Origin: Pelagibacterium montanilacus
Lineage (GTDB): Bacteria > Pseudomonadota > Alphaproteobacteria > Rhizobiales > Devosiaceae
Length of the DNA stretch: 64,000 bases
Assembly (NCBI RefSeq): GCF_003992665.1
Contig: NZ_RZMX01000006.1
Span: 78,107 to 142,106, forward strand
Direction: 5' to 3'
The notes beneath the pieces are model-generated. The model searched no databases. It was not told the DNA's origin and was given only the letters and a program-made list of their open reading frames with translations. The translations under genes and the position numbers were made by a program. This document shows, piece by piece, positions 17,824 through 27,551 of this stretch (position 1 is the first letter of the stretch; each line of letters begins with the position of its first letter).

Positions 17824-18285
17824 ATGAAAACCTACTCTGCCAAGGCTGGCGAGATCGAGAAGAAGTGGGTCGTGATCGACGCCGAAGGTCTGGTCGTCGG
17901 CCGCCTCGCCGCTCTTATCGCCACCCGCCTGCGTGGCAAGCACCTGCCGACTTATACGCCGAACCAGGACACCGGGGACAACGTCATCGTCATCAATGCC
18001 GACAAGGTGAAGTTCACCGGCAAGAAGCTCGATGACAAGCGTTTCTACTGGCACACCGGCTATCCCGGCGGCATCAAGGACCGCACCATGCGCGAGCTGC
18101 TCGAGGGCCGTTTCCCCGAGCGCGTCGTTCAGAACGCCGTGCGGCGCATGCTGCCCAGCGGTCCGCTCGGGCGCACCCAGCTCGGCAATCTGCGCGTTTA
18201 TGCCGGCGCCGAGCATCCCCATGAGGCCCAGCAGCCCGAGGCGCTCGACGTCGCTGCGCTCAACACCAAGAATGTAAGGGTGTAA
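17824..18285 (+). CDS. rplM: 50S ribosomal protein L13
   Basis: A 153-residue early-assembly protein of the large subunit. Family landmarks are [44 protein letters not shown] and [10 protein letters not shown]. It is followed four bases later by rpsI, the universal L13-S9 operon. Its ATG lies 13 bases after a GGGAAACC region. Confidence 0.98.
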   Translation: MKTYSAKAGEIEKKWVVIDAEGLVVGRLAALIATRLRGKHLPTYTPNQDTGDNVIVINADKVKFTGKKLDDKRFYWHTGYPGGIKDRTMRELLEGRFPERVVQNAVRRMLPSGPLGRTQLGNLRVYAGAEHPHEAQQPEALDVAALNTKNVRV

Positions 18286-18289
18286 TCCA

Positions 18290-18769
18290 ATGTCCGAGAC
18301 CATCAACTCCCTTGAAGACCTCGGCACGGCCACCCAGACCGAGACCTCCGACGCTCCGGTGCGTGTTCAGAAGCTCGACGCTTATGGCCGCGCTTACGCC
18401 ACCGGCAAGCGCAAGGACGCGGTCGCCCGCGTCTGGATCAAGCCCGGCAGCGGCAAGATCACCGTCAACGGCAAGGAGCACACCGCTTACTTCGCGCGTC
18501 CCGTGCTCCAGATGATCCTCCAGCAGCCGATCGTCACTGCCGAGCGCGTCGACCAGTACGACGTCGTCGCGACCGTAGCCGGTGGTGGACTCTCGGGCCA
18601 GGCCGGTGCCGTACGTCACGGCATCTCCCAGGCTCTGACCCTTTACGAGCCGGAGTTGCGCGGCGTGCTCAAGCGCGGGGGCTTCCTGACCCGCGACAGC
18701 CGCGTGGTGGAACGCAAGAAGTACGGTCGCGCCAAGGCTCGTCGGTCCTTCCAGTTCTCCAAGCGCTGA
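18290..18769 (+). CDS. rpsI: 30S ribosomal protein S9
   Basis: A 159-residue small-subunit protein. The body [18 protein letters not shown] and the C-terminal tail [16 protein letters not shown], whose last Lys-Arg reaches the P site, are typical. The first 35 residues form an acidic extension ([18 protein letters not shown]) like that seen in many Rhizobiales S9 proteins. It is the second gene of the rplM operon and is followed by a strong terminator. Confidence 0.98.
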   Translation: MSETINSLEDLGTATQTETSDAPVRVQKLDAYGRAYATGKRKDAVARVWIKPGSGKITVNGKEHTAYFARPVLQMILQQPIVTAERVDQYDVVATVAGGGLSGQAGAVRHGISQALTLYEPELRGVLKRGGFLTRDSRVVERKKYGRAKARRSFQFSKR

Positions 18770-18790
18770 TTACTGCGCCAACCCATCGGC

Positions 18791-18824
18791 AAAAGGCCCC
18801 GCAGCGCGGGGCCTTTTCTTTTTT
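18791..18824 (+). terminator. Rho-independent terminator of rplM-rpsI
   Basis: GGCCCCGC, a three-base AGC loop and GCGGGGCC form an eight-base GC stem, extended by AAAA/TTTT and followed by a T-rich run (CTTTTTT). It lies 22 bases after the rpsI stop. Confidence 0.95.
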
Positions 18825-18929
18825 CAACGCACTGGTCAATCGTCATAGAGCGCCTATATACCCAAGCGCGGACGCTGAACCCGGAGACAACCGGGCGGCG
18901 GACGACCTGCCATTCCGGAGGCGAATCCC

Positions 18930-19868
18930 TTGGATACACATGCTCAGGCCGCCGTGGAGATCTCCGGCCTCTACAAGACCTATGACACCGGCTTCAGCGC
19001 CCTCAAGAACATCGACCTGACCATCCATAAGGGCGAAATCTTCGCGCTTCTGGGTCCCAACGGCGCGGGTAAGACCACCCTGATAGGCACCATCTGCGGG
19101 CTCGTGCGCCCCACCTCGGGTACCATCAAGGCCGGCGGATATGACGTGGTCCGCGAGTTCCGAAAGTCGCGCGCGATCATCGGGCTGGTGCCCCAGGAGT
19201 TGACCACGGACCGGTTCGAATCGGTCTGGGATACGGTCGTCTACACCAGAGGTCTGTTCGGCAAGCCGCGCGATGACGCCCATGTCGAGAAGGTGCTGCG
19301 CGATCTCTCCTTGTGGTCCAAGCGCAACGACAAGCTGATCACGCTGTCGGGCGGGATGAAACGCCGTGTCCTGATTGCCAAGGCGCTGAGCCACGAGCCC
19401 GATATCCTGTTCCTCGACGAACCCACCGCAGGGGTGGACGTCGAGCTGCGCAAGGACATGTGGGCCGTGGTCCGCGAGTTGCGCGAGAGCGGCGTGACGA
19501 TCATCCTGACCACCCATTATATCGAAGAAGCCGAGGAGATGGCCGACCGTATCGGCGTGATTTCCAATGGCGAAATCATCCTTGTCGACGGCAAGGACGA
19601 GCTGATGCGCAAGCTGGGCCGCAAGGACCTCGTGATCCAGCTCCAGGAGCCGCTGGATGCTGTTCCGGACTCGCTGGAAGAGCTGGGGCTGGGCCTTCGC
19701 GATAACGGCAACGAGCTGATCTATTCCTATGACAGCACCGCCGACCGCACGGGCATTGCCGGGCTGATGGCCGCGGTGCATCGCGAGGGAATCCGCATCA
19801 AGGACCTGAGCACGCACCAGAGTTCACTTGAAGAGATTTTCATCGGGCTTTTGAAGGACCGCACATGA
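18930..19868 (+). CDS. ABC-2 type exporter, ATP-binding protein
   Basis: A 312-residue ATPase of the drug/polysaccharide/NodI-like DRA group. Walker [10 protein letters not shown], a signature variant LSGGMKRRV, and Walker [13 protein letters not shown] are intact, and the accessory C-terminal domain of this subfamily follows (residues 225-312). The TTG start is set by GGAGG eight bases upstream. It overlaps the permease gene by four bases. The cargo is not readable; relatives move drugs, lipids or lipo-oligosaccharides. Confidence 0.9.
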   Translation: MDTHAQAAVEISGLYKTYDTGFSALKNIDLTIHKGEIFALLGPNGAGKTTLIGTICGLVRPTSGTIKAGGYDVVREFRKSRAIIGLVPQELTTDRFESVWDTVVYTRGLFGKPRDDAHVEKVLRDLSLWSKRNDKLITLSGGMKRRVLIAKALSHEPDILFLDEPTAGVDVELRKDMWAVVRELRESGVTIILTTHYIEEAEEMADRIGVISNGEIILVDGKDELMRKLGRKDLVIQLQEPLDAVPDSLEELGLGLRDNGNELIYSYDSTADRTGIAGLMAAVHREGIRIKDLSTHQSSLEEIFIGLLKDRT

Positions 19869-20626
19869 ATATCCATGCGATCAAAGCCATCTATTATTTC
19901 GAGATGGCGCGCTGGTGGCGCACCATCTTGCAATCGATCATCTCGCCGGTCGTTTCGACCGCGCTGTATTTCGTGGTCTTTGGTGCTGCCATCGGCCAGC
20001 GGATCGAGTCGGTCGAGGGGGTGAGCTACGCGGCCTTCATCGTGCCCGGGCTCATCATGCTGTCGCTGCTCCAGCAATCGCTGTCCAACGCCTCGTTCGG
20101 GATCTATTTTCCCAAGTTCGCCGGAACGATCTACGAGATTCTCTCGGCTCCGATATCCCATATCGAAACGGTCATCGCCTTCGTGGGCGCAGCGGCCACC
20201 AAATCCATCGTTCTCGCGCTGATCATTCTGGCGACGGCGACGCTGTTTGCCGATATCCGGATCGATCATCCGGTGTGGATGGTTGTGTTCCTGATCCTGA
20301 CGGCGGTGACGTTCTCGATGATCGGGTTCATCATCGGCATCTGGGCCGAGGGCTTTGAAAAGCTGCAGCTCGTCCCGCTCCTGATCGTGACTCCGCTCGC
20401 GTTCCTCGGCGGCACGTTCTACTCGATCTCGATGCTGCCCCCGGTCTGGCAGACAGTGACGCTGTTCAATCCGGTGGTGTATCTCGTCAGCGGGTTCCGC
20501 TGGAGCTTTTACGGGGTCTCGGACGTCGATGTGGGGATCAGCCTTGCGATGACGCTGCTGTTCCTGGCGATCGCGCTGGCCGTCGTCGTCTGGATATTCC
20601 GCACAGGATACCGGCTGCGCGCCTGA
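19865..20626 (+). CDS. ABC-2 type exporter, permease
   Basis: A 253-residue permease with six membrane segments and the ABC2_membrane pattern ([18 protein letters not shown] near the N-terminus, [17 protein letters not shown] near residue 180). It overlaps its ATPase gene (ATGA) and would form a 2+2 exporter. It resembles the YadH/NodJ type. The next gene is convergent. Confidence 0.9.
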   Translation: MNIHAIKAIYYFEMARWWRTILQSIISPVVSTALYFVVFGAAIGQRIESVEGVSYAAFIVPGLIMLSLLQQSLSNASFGIYFPKFAGTIYEILSAPISHIETVIAFVGAAATKSIVLALIILATATLFADIRIDHPVWMVVFLILTAVTFSMIGFIIGIWAEGFEKLQLVPLLIVTPLAFLGGTFYSISMLPPVWQTVTLFNPVVYLVSGFRWSFYGVSDVDVGISLAMTLLFLAIALAVVVWIFRTGYRLRA

Positions 20627-20653
20627 TCGGCACGGCGTTCGTGTTCAATGGCA

Positions 20654-21937
20654 TCAGGCCCGGCGGCGCTGCGCCCCGGGCCGGAAATTGGCCATCACGC
20701 CCTCGATGAACTTGATCGCGTTAGCCTTGCCGTCCTCGGCCCGCAGGCGTGCGCCGAGGGCCTGGGCGTTTTCCTTGTACTCGGGCGCGGTATCGAGCGC
20801 CTTGAGGGCATCGGCGAGGATGTCCGCGGTGAGCTTGCGCCGGCGCACGGGCTTGGGACCACACCCGAGCTCGAAAATGCGACGGCCCCAATAGGGCTGG
20901 TCGACGGTCTGGGGCACGACGAAGGTGGGCAGGCCCTGATGCAGACCGGCGGCCGTCGTGCCCGCGCCGCCATGGTGGACCACGGCCTTCACGTGCTTGA
21001 ACAACTGGTCGTGGGGCGCGCGCTCGATCACATAGACGCTGTCCGGCATGTCCGAGGTGTTGATGCCGCCCCAGCCGCGACCCACGACGACGCGGCCCGA
21101 GAACTGGGTCATCGCGCCGCGCAGGATTTCGGTGTTGCGCTCGGCGCCGAACGGCATGGATCCAAAGCCCACATAGATCGGGGTGGGACCGGCCGCGAGG
21201 AAGGTCCGGAAGCGCGCGTCAGGCTCCCAGCCGGAATTGTCGTCCAGCATCCAGTAGCCGGTGACGATCGAGGAGCGTGGCCAGTCGCGCGGGCGCGGGG
21301 AGACCACCTCCGAATAGGCATTGAGCGTCCAGAGCGAACGCCCGTCATTGTCCTTGAAGAACCCGCCCTTTTTGCGCGGCTCTAGCCCCATCAGCTCCCG
21401 CCGCAACTTGTTGCGCGGCAGGTTGTAATAGATCTGCTGGACGGTCATGGCCGAATAGGTCAGCCGGTTGATCGCCTTGCCGAAGGTGGGGGCGTAGTGA
21501 ACGCACAGCGGGAATTCGCTGGTGGCGTTGAGCGGCTGGAGCGCCACCACGATGACCGGGATATCCAGCGCCTCGGCGATATCGACCGAAAAGCTGGTGT
21601 TCATGTGCATCAGGATGCAATCGGCCCCCTGGCACATGTCCCACGCGGCGCGGGCCGCCTGATCCACGATCTTCTGGCCCTGGCGCAACAGCCCGGGCGC
21701 GTTGACCAGAAAGCTCTGGTTCATCGCCTTGTCGAACTGGCTCTGGGTGACGAATTCCTGGATCGACCCGCCAAGACTGCGGAACTCGATTCCGTAGCTC
21801 TCGACCATGGCCGCGAAATCGTCGGTGGCGCCCAGAACGACGGAATAGCCGCGCGCCTTCATGGCAATTGCAAGGGCCAGATAAGGCTGAACATCACCTT
21901 GCGTGCCGAGTGTGGCCATCGCAATGCGTTTCGTCAT
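20654..21937 (-). CDS. UGT-type glycosyltransferase (GT1, sterol/lipid glucosyltransferase-like)
   Basis: A 427-residue GT-B enzyme beginning MTKRIAMATLGTQGDVQPYLALA, the acceptor-domain start shared by sterol glucosyltransferases and macrolide GTs. The donor-binding motif is HHGGAGTTAAGLHQGLPTFV, followed by PQTVDQPYWG. It likely glycosylates a lipid or isoprenoid on the cytoplasmic membrane face, but the acceptor is not deducible. The ATG at 21937 has GAGG five bases upstream; an in-frame GTG six bases earlier is less likely. It is divergent from argC. Confidence 0.88.
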   Translation of the reverse strand: MTKRIAMATLGTQGDVQPYLALAIAMKARGYSVVLGATDDFAAMVESYGIEFRSLGGSIQEFVTQSQFDKAMNQSFLVNAPGLLRQGQKIVDQAARAAWDMCQGADCILMHMNTSFSVDIAEALDIPVIVVALQPLNATSEFPLCVHYAPTFGKAINRLTYSAMTVQQIYYNLPRNKLRRELMGLEPRKKGGFFKDNDGRSLWTLNAYSEVVSPRPRDWPRSSIVTGYWMLDDNSGWEPDARFRTFLAAGPTPIYVGFGSMPFGAERNTEILRGAMTQFSGRVVVGRGWGGINTSDMPDSVYVIERAPHDQLFKHVKAVVHHGGAGTTAAGLHQGLPTFVVPQTVDQPYWGRRIFELGCGPKPVRRRKLTADILADALKALDTAPEYKENAQALGARLRAEDGKANAIKFIEGVMANFRPGAQRRRA

Positions 21938-22079
21938 GGACACCTCACATACGGCCGATGCGGATTGTGCCCGTCATCGGCTCTGGCCTTGCGGCGCCAT
22001 TTACTTTGCCGTCCGGCGGCAGTAAGAGGGCCTCGCGCCACGACTTCATTTGCATAATCCCGACATGAGAGCAAGTCAG

Positions 22080-23132
22080 ATGCCATCGCCGAAAAGAGCC
22101 GCGCTTCTGGGAGCTTCGGGCTACACCGGGGCCGACCTTCTGCGTCTTGGTGTGCGTCATCCCGGCCTCGAGTTCGTTGCCCTGACCGCCAATACCCATG
22201 CGGGCAAGCCCATGGCGTCGGTGTTCCCCCATCTGGCCCATGCCGGCCTCCCCGATCTGGTCGCCAATGACGACGTCGATTTCTCTGACGTCGACGTGGT
22301 GTTCGCCGGGCTGCCGCACGGGGCGAGCCAGGAGCTTCTCTCGCGCATCGTCGATTCTCATCCCGATCTGGTGGCCATCGACATGGGAGCCGATTTCCGG
22401 TTCCGGGATCCTTCCCATTACGGGCCAGTCTATGGTGCCGATCACGTGGCGCCCCATCTTCAGGCTCAGGCGGCGTATGGGCTGACCGAACACAACCGCG
22501 ATTCGATCCGCTCATCCCGGATCATCGCGTGCCCGGGCTGCTATCCGACCGCGACGCTGCTGGCGCTGCTGCCGCTGGTCAAGAGCGGCGCGATCTCGGA
22601 TCAGGACATCATCATCGACGCCAAATCCGGTGTTTCCGGGGCAGGGCGGGGGCTCAAGCAGAACACGCTTATGGCCGAGGCCGGTGAAAGCCTGACGCCC
22701 TACGGGGTGGGCGTGCATCGCCACGCGCCCGAGATCGAGCAGGAAATCGGGCTGGTCGCGGGCAAGCCCGTGAGCGTCAATTTCACGCCCCATCTTGTGC
22801 CCATGGCGCGCGGCGAGCTGATCACGGCTCATGTGCGGCTCGGCAGCGCAGCCAATGCGGCCGAAGTGCGCGAGGCGCTCAAGGCGGCCTATCGCGACGA
22901 GCCGTTCGTGCGGATCGGGGAGGCGGGAGAGATCCCCTCGACCGGCCACGTCCGGGGCTCGAACTTCTGCGTCATCAACGTCTTTGACGACCGCATCAAG
23001 GGCCGCGTCATCGTGATCGCGACCATCGATAATCTCGTCAAGGGAAGCGCCGGGCAGGCGATCCAGAACTTCAACGTCGTCTTCGGCTTTCCCGAGGCGA
23101 CCGCTATCGAGGCTCTGCCGCTCTTCCCTTGA
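22080..23132 (+). CDS. argC: N-acetyl-gamma-glutamyl-phosphate reductase
   Basis: ArgC reduces N-acetylglutamyl phosphate in arginine synthesis. The 350-residue type-1 form shows the NADP loop LLGASGYTGADLLRL, the catalytic cysteine in IIACPGCYPTATLLAL, and the histidine region GVGVHRHAPEIEQE. Starts at 22065 (ATG) and 22050 (TTG) are possible; 22080 gives the family length with GAGAG upstream. It stands apart from other arg genes. Next on the strand is an aminotransferase 172 bases away. Confidence 0.94.
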   Translation: MPSPKRAALLGASGYTGADLLRLGVRHPGLEFVALTANTHAGKPMASVFPHLAHAGLPDLVANDDVDFSDVDVVFAGLPHGASQELLSRIVDSHPDLVAIDMGADFRFRDPSHYGPVYGADHVAPHLQAQAAYGLTEHNRDSIRSSRIIACPGCYPTATLLALLPLVKSGAISDQDIIIDAKSGVSGAGRGLKQNTLMAEAGESLTPYGVGVHRHAPEIEQEIGLVAGKPVSVNFTPHLVPMARGELITAHVRLGSAANAAEVREALKAAYRDEPFVRIGEAGEIPSTGHVRGSNFCVINVFDDRIKGRVIVIATIDNLVKGSAGQAIQNFNVVFGFPEATAIEALPLFP

Positions 23133-23304
23133 GGGAATCGAGCGACAGGGCCGGTAAAGATCACGGTCGCTTCGGCCAGATCCGTGGCGCCGTTCACAGT
23201 TTGAACACCATGATCGTTTGATACTGACCGGGTGCGGGTCGCGATCCGTCGCGCCGCACGGCCGGAGCCAACAGGGGTAAGCAGTTTCCCCTACCGAGGA
23301 TATC

Positions 23305-24519
23305 ATGAGCGAAGAATTTCATCGCATCCGCCGCCTGCCGCCCTACGTTTTCGAGCACATCAACCCCATCAAGGCTAAGGCAAGAGCCGACGGGGTGGAT
23401 ATCATCGATCTGGGCATGGGCAATCCCGACCTGCCCACACCCCAGCACATCGTCGACAAGCTCAAGGAGACGGTGAAGGACCCGCGGACCCACCGCTATT
23501 CCACCTCGCGTGGTATTCCGGGCCTGCGCAAGGCTCAGGCGTCCTACTATGGCCGCCGGTTCGGGGTTAAGCTGAACGCCGATACCCAGGTCGTGGCCAC
23601 GCTGGGGTCCAAGGAAGGCTTTGCCAACATGGCGCAGGCGATCACGGCGCCGGGCGACGTGGTGCTGGTGCCCAATCCGACCTATCCGATCCACTCGTTC
23701 GGCTTCATCATGTCAGGCGGCGTGGTGCGCTCGATGCCCGCTGACCCCAACGAGGATTTCCTGCGTTCGCTGGACCGCGCGGTGCGCCACTCGATCCCCA
23801 AGCCGATCGCGCTCATCCTCAACTATCCGGCCAACCCGACCGCCTACGTGGCGGATCTCGAGTTCTACCGCGAGGTGGTGGAGTATTGCCGCAGGCACGA
23901 GATTTTCATCCTCTCGGACCTCGCCTACTCCGAGATCTATTTCGAGGACGAGCCGCCGCATTCGGTGCTCGAAGTCCCGGGCGCCATCGACATTTCGGTG
24001 GAGTTCACCTCCATGTCCAAGACCTTCTCCATGCCCGGCTGGCGCATGGGGTTCGCCGTGGGCAATGAGCGCCTGATCGCGGCGCTGGCGCGGGTGAAAT
24101 CCTATCTCGACTATGGCGCGTTCACGCCCATCCAGGTGGCCGCCGCCTCCGCGCTCAACGGCGATGATTCCTGCATCGAGGAGGTGCGCAACATCTACCG
24201 GCACCGCCGCGACGTGATGGTGGAGAGCTTCGGGCGGGCCGGCTGGCACATTCCGACGCCGGCGGCGACGATGTTTGCCTGGGCACCCATTCCCGACCAG
24301 TTCGCGGAACTGGGAAGTTTGGAATTCGCCAAGCTGCTGATCAGGGAAACCGGGGTCGCAGTGGCGCCGGGGGTCGGGTTCGGCGAATATGGCGACCAGT
24401 ATGTGCGTCTGGCGTTCGTGGAGAACGACCAGAGGATAAGACAGGCGGCGCGGGCCATCAAAAAATTCCTCGGCAGCGGCGCAAGTCACGGAAATATCGT
24501 GGCTTTGGGCCAGCGATAG
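23305..24519 (+). CDS. AlaC-like / LL-diaminopimelate-type aminotransferase (class I PLP enzyme)
   Basis: A 404-residue fold-type I aminotransferase. The PLP lysine is Lys239 in SMSKTFSMPGWRMGF, and NYPANPT and the arginine in YVRLAFVEN are the other active-site marks. The start EEFHRIRRLPPYVFEHI is that of the AlaC group, often annotated as LL-diaminopimelate aminotransferase. Its place just before homoserine dehydrogenase is common in Rhizobiales. It likely makes alanine from pyruvate and glutamate, though aspartate-pathway use is possible. A 7-bp hairpin at 24535-24558 lies after the gene. Confidence 0.88.
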   Translation: MSEEFHRIRRLPPYVFEHINPIKAKARADGVDIIDLGMGNPDLPTPQHIVDKLKETVKDPRTHRYSTSRGIPGLRKAQASYYGRRFGVKLNADTQVVATLGSKEGFANMAQAITAPGDVVLVPNPTYPIHSFGFIMSGGVVRSMPADPNEDFLRSLDRAVRHSIPKPIALILNYPANPTAYVADLEFYREVVEYCRRHEIFILSDLAYSEIYFEDEPPHSVLEVPGAIDISVEFTSMSKTFSMPGWRMGFAVGNERLIAALARVKSYLDYGAFTPIQVAAASALNGDDSCIEEVRNIYRHRRDVMVESFGRAGWHIPTPAATMFAWAPIPDQFAELGSLEFAKLLIRETGVAVAPGVGFGEYGDQYVRLAFVENDQRIRQAARAIKKFLGSGASHGNIVALGQR

Positions 24520-24645
24520 GGCAAATCCTTCTCGCGTGCAGGTCCGCTGATCTGCACGTGATCCGGGCCTGATCGTGTTTGATCGTGCAAGTTGACCATG
24601 ATCGGCCTTCACGATCGAGGCGCCCGGGGTTGACCGGATAGGTTC

Positions 24646-24667
24646 TTTCCTATTTAGAGATAGGAAA
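24646..24667. promoter_or_regulatory. Perfect inverted repeat just upstream of homoserine dehydrogenase (operator or leader hairpin)
   Basis: TTTCCTAT, a six-base spacer and ATAGGAAA form a perfect eight-base palindrome ending 24 bases before the hom ATG. A possible -35 (TTGACC, 24630-24635) and a loose -10 inside the left arm suggest that it could be an operator. Confidence 0.5.
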
Positions 24668-24691
24668 TTGCCATTATTCCGAATTGGTCCC

Positions 24692-26206
24692 ATGAGCGAC
24701 ATCGAGAGCTTCAAGCAATCCGTAGAAACCTTCATCGCCTCGCGCGGCTGGAGCCCGACCCGGTTCGGCCGTGAAATCGCGGGCGACCCGTTGTTCGTCT
24801 TCGACCTGCGCGAAGGTCGCGAGCCGCGCAGCGAAACCCGCGAGAAGATCGTCCGCGCCATGCAGGCGCAGCGCGAGAAGCGACCGGTGGTCAACCGCCC
24901 GCTGCGCATAGGCATTGCAGGGCTGGGCACGGTCGGCGCGGCGCTGATCCGAATCCTCGAGACCGACGGCAAGGCCATCGCCAGCAAGCTGGGGCGGGAA
25001 GTGGTCGTGTCCGCGGTCAGTGCGCGGTCACGCTCGCGGGATCGCGGTGTGGACATTTCCGGTTTCGACTGGTTCGACGATCCCGTGGCGCTCGCCAAGT
25101 CCCCGGACGTCGACCTGTTCGTCGAGCTGATCGGCGGGGAAGACGGGCCGGCCTTTGCGGCGGTCTCGGCGGCGCTCGAGCGCGGCTGTCCGGTGGTCAC
25201 CGCCAACAAGGCGCTGCTGGCCCGGCACGGGGTCAAGCTCGCCCAGATCGCCGAGAAGGGCGACGCGCAATTGAGCTTCGAAGCCGCTGTCGCAGGCGGC
25301 ATTCCGGTGATCAAGACGCTGCGCGAGGGGCTGGGCTCGGCCTCGATCACGCGCGTCTACGGGATCATGAACGGGACGTGCAACTATATCCTCACCCGCA
25401 TGGGCAATGAGGGAATATCGTTCGATACCGGCCTGAAGGATGCGCAGGATCTGGGCTATGCCGAGGCGGACCCGAGCTTTGATATCGATGGCTATGACGC
25501 CGCGCACAAGCTGGCGATCCTGACCAGCCTGTGCTTTGAGACCGAGATTGCGACCGACCAGGTGTTCGTGGAAGGCATTTCGCGCATCACCCAGGCCGAT
25601 ATCAAGGTTGCCGCGGATCTGGGGTTCAAGATCAAGCTGCTGGGCATCGGCCGGCGCACCCCCGACGGGATCGAGCAGCGGGTGCACCCGACGCTGGTGC
25701 GCAAGACCTCGGCGATCGCCGGAGTGGACGGCGTGCTCAATGCCGTGGCGCTGGAAACCAACCACGTCCAGGAGCTGATGCTGGCCGGGCCGGGCGCGGG
25801 GGGCGACGCGTCGGCGGCCTCGGTGCTGAGCGACATCCTCGACATCGCGCGCGGCGCGCGGGTGCCCCCGCTCGGCGTGCCCTCGAGCGCGTTGCTGCCC
25901 TATACCCGCGCGCCGATGCGCGTCCATGAGGGCGGCTATTATATCCGGCTCAACGCCCGCGACGTGCCCGGAGCCCTTGCGGCGATCGCCACGCGGATGG
26001 GGGAATCCAACATCTCGCTGGAAAGCGTCATCCAGCGCCCGGACCTTCGGGCCGTCTCGCCGGAGGCCGAAGCGGAATCGACCCGCACGGTGGTGCTGAT
26101 CACCCACGACACCATCGAGAGCGCAGTGCGCGAAGCGCTGGCCAAGATCGCCGAGGATGGCTTCATCGTCGACGAGCCGCAACTCATCCGCATCGAGGAG
26201 TTTTGA
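24692..26206 (+). CDS. hom: Homoserine dehydrogenase with N-terminal regulator-like domain
   Basis: The enzyme reduces aspartate semialdehyde to homoserine for threonine and methionine. From residue 74 it is ordinary: NAD(P) loop GIAGLGTVG (74-82), catalytic-domain motifs YGIMNGTCNYILTRM and DAQDLGYAEADPSFDIDGYDAAHK, and a C-terminal ACT domain (DVPGALAAIATRMGESNISLESV). The first 60 residues are unusual: SWxPTxFGREIAGDPLFVFDLREGREPRSET resembles a separate small HTH-like protein widespread in alphaproteobacteria, and no stop lies between the two parts. The ATG has a weak ribosome site; a TTG at 24668 and an internal ATG near residue 57 are alternatives. Confidence 0.9.
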   Translation: MSDIESFKQSVETFIASRGWSPTRFGREIAGDPLFVFDLREGREPRSETREKIVRAMQAQREKRPVVNRPLRIGIAGLGTVGAALIRILETDGKAIASKLGREVVVSAVSARSRSRDRGVDISGFDWFDDPVALAKSPDVDLFVELIGGEDGPAFAAVSAALERGCPVVTANKALLARHGVKLAQIAEKGDAQLSFEAAVAGGIPVIKTLREGLGSASITRVYGIMNGTCNYILTRMGNEGISFDTGLKDAQDLGYAEADPSFDIDGYDAAHKLAILTSLCFETEIATDQVFVEGISRITQADIKVAADLGFKIKLLGIGRRTPDGIEQRVHPTLVRKTSAIAGVDGVLNAVALETNHVQELMLAGPGAGGDASAASVLSDILDIARGARVPPLGVPSSALLPYTRAPMRVHEGGYYIRLNARDVPGALAAIATRMGESNISLESVIQRPDLRAVSPEAEAESTRTVVLITHDTIESAVREALAKIAEDGFIVDEPQLIRIEEF

Positions 26207-26270
26207 TCGGCGCCAGTCCGCGTGCCGGTCTCCCTGTGCTAGGGATGGGGGAACCATAATGGAGGACCTT

Positions 26271-26669
26271 ATGACCAAAGCACCATTTGCAGCATTGTCC
26301 ACCCGCCGGGGGCGCGCCGGCCTGCAGGCCGCCCTTGTCGCGGTGCTGGCCGCCGGAGCGCTTGCAGTCGGGCCGGCGAGTGCCCAGGAGGACGGCGCCG
26401 AGATCACCGATTTCGACTGCTCGGTAGCCTACGCGGTGCTGGGCCTGGGGCGCGAGGACGTCCGCGATGTCACCATGCAGCTTGCCGGCGAGGCGCTGAC
26501 GCGGGTGTTCGCCGAAGATCCTACCATGGAGCGCGCCGAGCTCGAGGGCGAGGTGCAGGAGGCGATCGACACCCGCATGAACCGTGTGCTCGACGGGGAC
26601 GAGGATGTGCAGCGCGTGGTCGAGGACGTGCGGGCCTGCAACGCCCGCTACGGCGTCGAGCAGTGGTAG
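26271..26669 (+). CDS. Exported hypothetical protein
   Basis: A 132-residue protein with an N-terminal signal peptide (AALVAVLAAGALAVGPASAQ, cleavage near residue 37). An acidic, helical domain with two cysteines (DFDCSVAY and VRACNARY) follows and could form one disulfide in the periplasm. The ATG at 26271 has GGAGG five bases upstream, better than the earlier in-frame ATG at 26259. No family was recognised. It sits between hom and the redox-fusion gene. Confidence 0.75.
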   Translation: MTKAPFAALSTRRGRAGLQAALVAVLAAGALAVGPASAQEDGAEITDFDCSVAYAVLGLGREDVRDVTMQLAGEALTRVFAEDPTMERAELEGEVQEAIDTRMNRVLDGDEDVQRVVEDVRACNARYGVEQW

Positions 26670-26786
26670 GACGGCGCGTCCCCATCTGACGGACGAGAAC
26701 TGTGACGGCCTTTCAAACCGACGGTCCAGCGCCTATGTGAAAGCAGGGACGGAGATCGACTGAGGCCCGGAACAGGGGATCCTACA

Positions 26787-27551
26787 ATGGCGAACGACAG
26801 CACGGCAAAGCGCGCCGAACTCCACCGCATGGTCTATGCCAAGCATATGTGTCCCTGGGGGCTCAAGACTCTCGATCTGCTCAGGCGCGAGGGCTATGCG
26901 GCAGATGACCGGCATCTGTCCTCGCCCGAGGAAACCGAGGCGTTCAAGCAGAAGCACGACGTCAAGACCACGCCGCAGACGTTCATCGGCGGCGAGCGGA
27001 TCGGCGGCTATGAGGACGTGCGGCGGTATCTGGGCAAGCCGGTGCGCGACAAGAAGGCGGTGACCTATCGGCCCGTCATCGCGCTTTTCGCCATGGCGGC
27101 ACTGATGGCGCTGGCCGCGAGTTGGGCGGCGTTCGGGACCGTGGTGCGGGTCGAGGCTGCCGAATGGTTCATCGCGATCTCGATGTGTCTTCTGGCGCTG
27201 CAAAAGCTCAAGGACGTGGAGAGCTTTGCGACCATGTTCCTCAATTACGACCTGCTGGCCCAGCGCTGGGTGCGCTATGGCTATGTCTACCCCTTCGCCG
27301 AAGGGGCAGCGGGCGTTCTGATGATGGCGGGTGCGCTGATGTGGGTGTCGGTGCCCATCGCCCTGTTCATCGGCACGGTGGGCGCGGTCTCGGTGTTCAA
27401 GGCCGTCTATATCGACAGGCGGGAGCTCAAATGCGCCTGCGTGGGCGGGGACAGCAACGTGCCTTTGGGGTTCGTCTCGCTGACCGAGAACCTGATGATG
27501 GTGGCCATGGCCGTCTGGATGCTGCTCAAGCCGATGGGCGTCGGCCTCTGA
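26787..27551 (+). CDS. Glutaredoxin-like domain fused to MauE-type membrane domain
   Basis: A 254-residue protein. Residues 1-90 form a glutaredoxin fold with CPWG in place of CPYC (a monothiol site) and the glutathione-binding TPQTFIGGERIGGYEDV. Residues 95-250 hold four membrane helices of the MauE/DoxX kind, with a Cys-x-Cys (LKCACVGG) before the last helix. MauE proteins pass redox equivalents across the inner membrane, so this may link cytoplasmic glutathione with an envelope thiol system. AGGGGA lies eight bases before the ATG. Confidence 0.85.
   Translation: MANDSTAKRAELHRMVYAKHMCPWGLKTLDLLRREGYAADDRHLSSPEETEAFKQKHDVKTTPQTFIGGERIGGYEDVRRYLGKPVRDKKAVTYRPVIALFAMAALMALAASWAAFGTVVRVEAAEWFIAISMCLLALQKLKDVESFATMFLNYDLLAQRWVRYGYVYPFAEGAAGVLMMAGALMWVSVPIALFIGTVGAVSVFKAVYIDRRELKCACVGGDSNVPLGFVSLTENLMMVAMAVWMLLKPMGVGL

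Noticed and set aside
24520..24691. SAM-type riboswitch before homoserine dehydrogenase
   Set aside because: The region has repeats and a palindrome but no recognisable SAM-II pseudoknot or SAM-I stems.
25028..26407. 459-codon frame on the complement over homoserine dehydrogenase
   Set aside because: Antisense shadow; Arg/His-rich and covering a complete, conserved enzyme.
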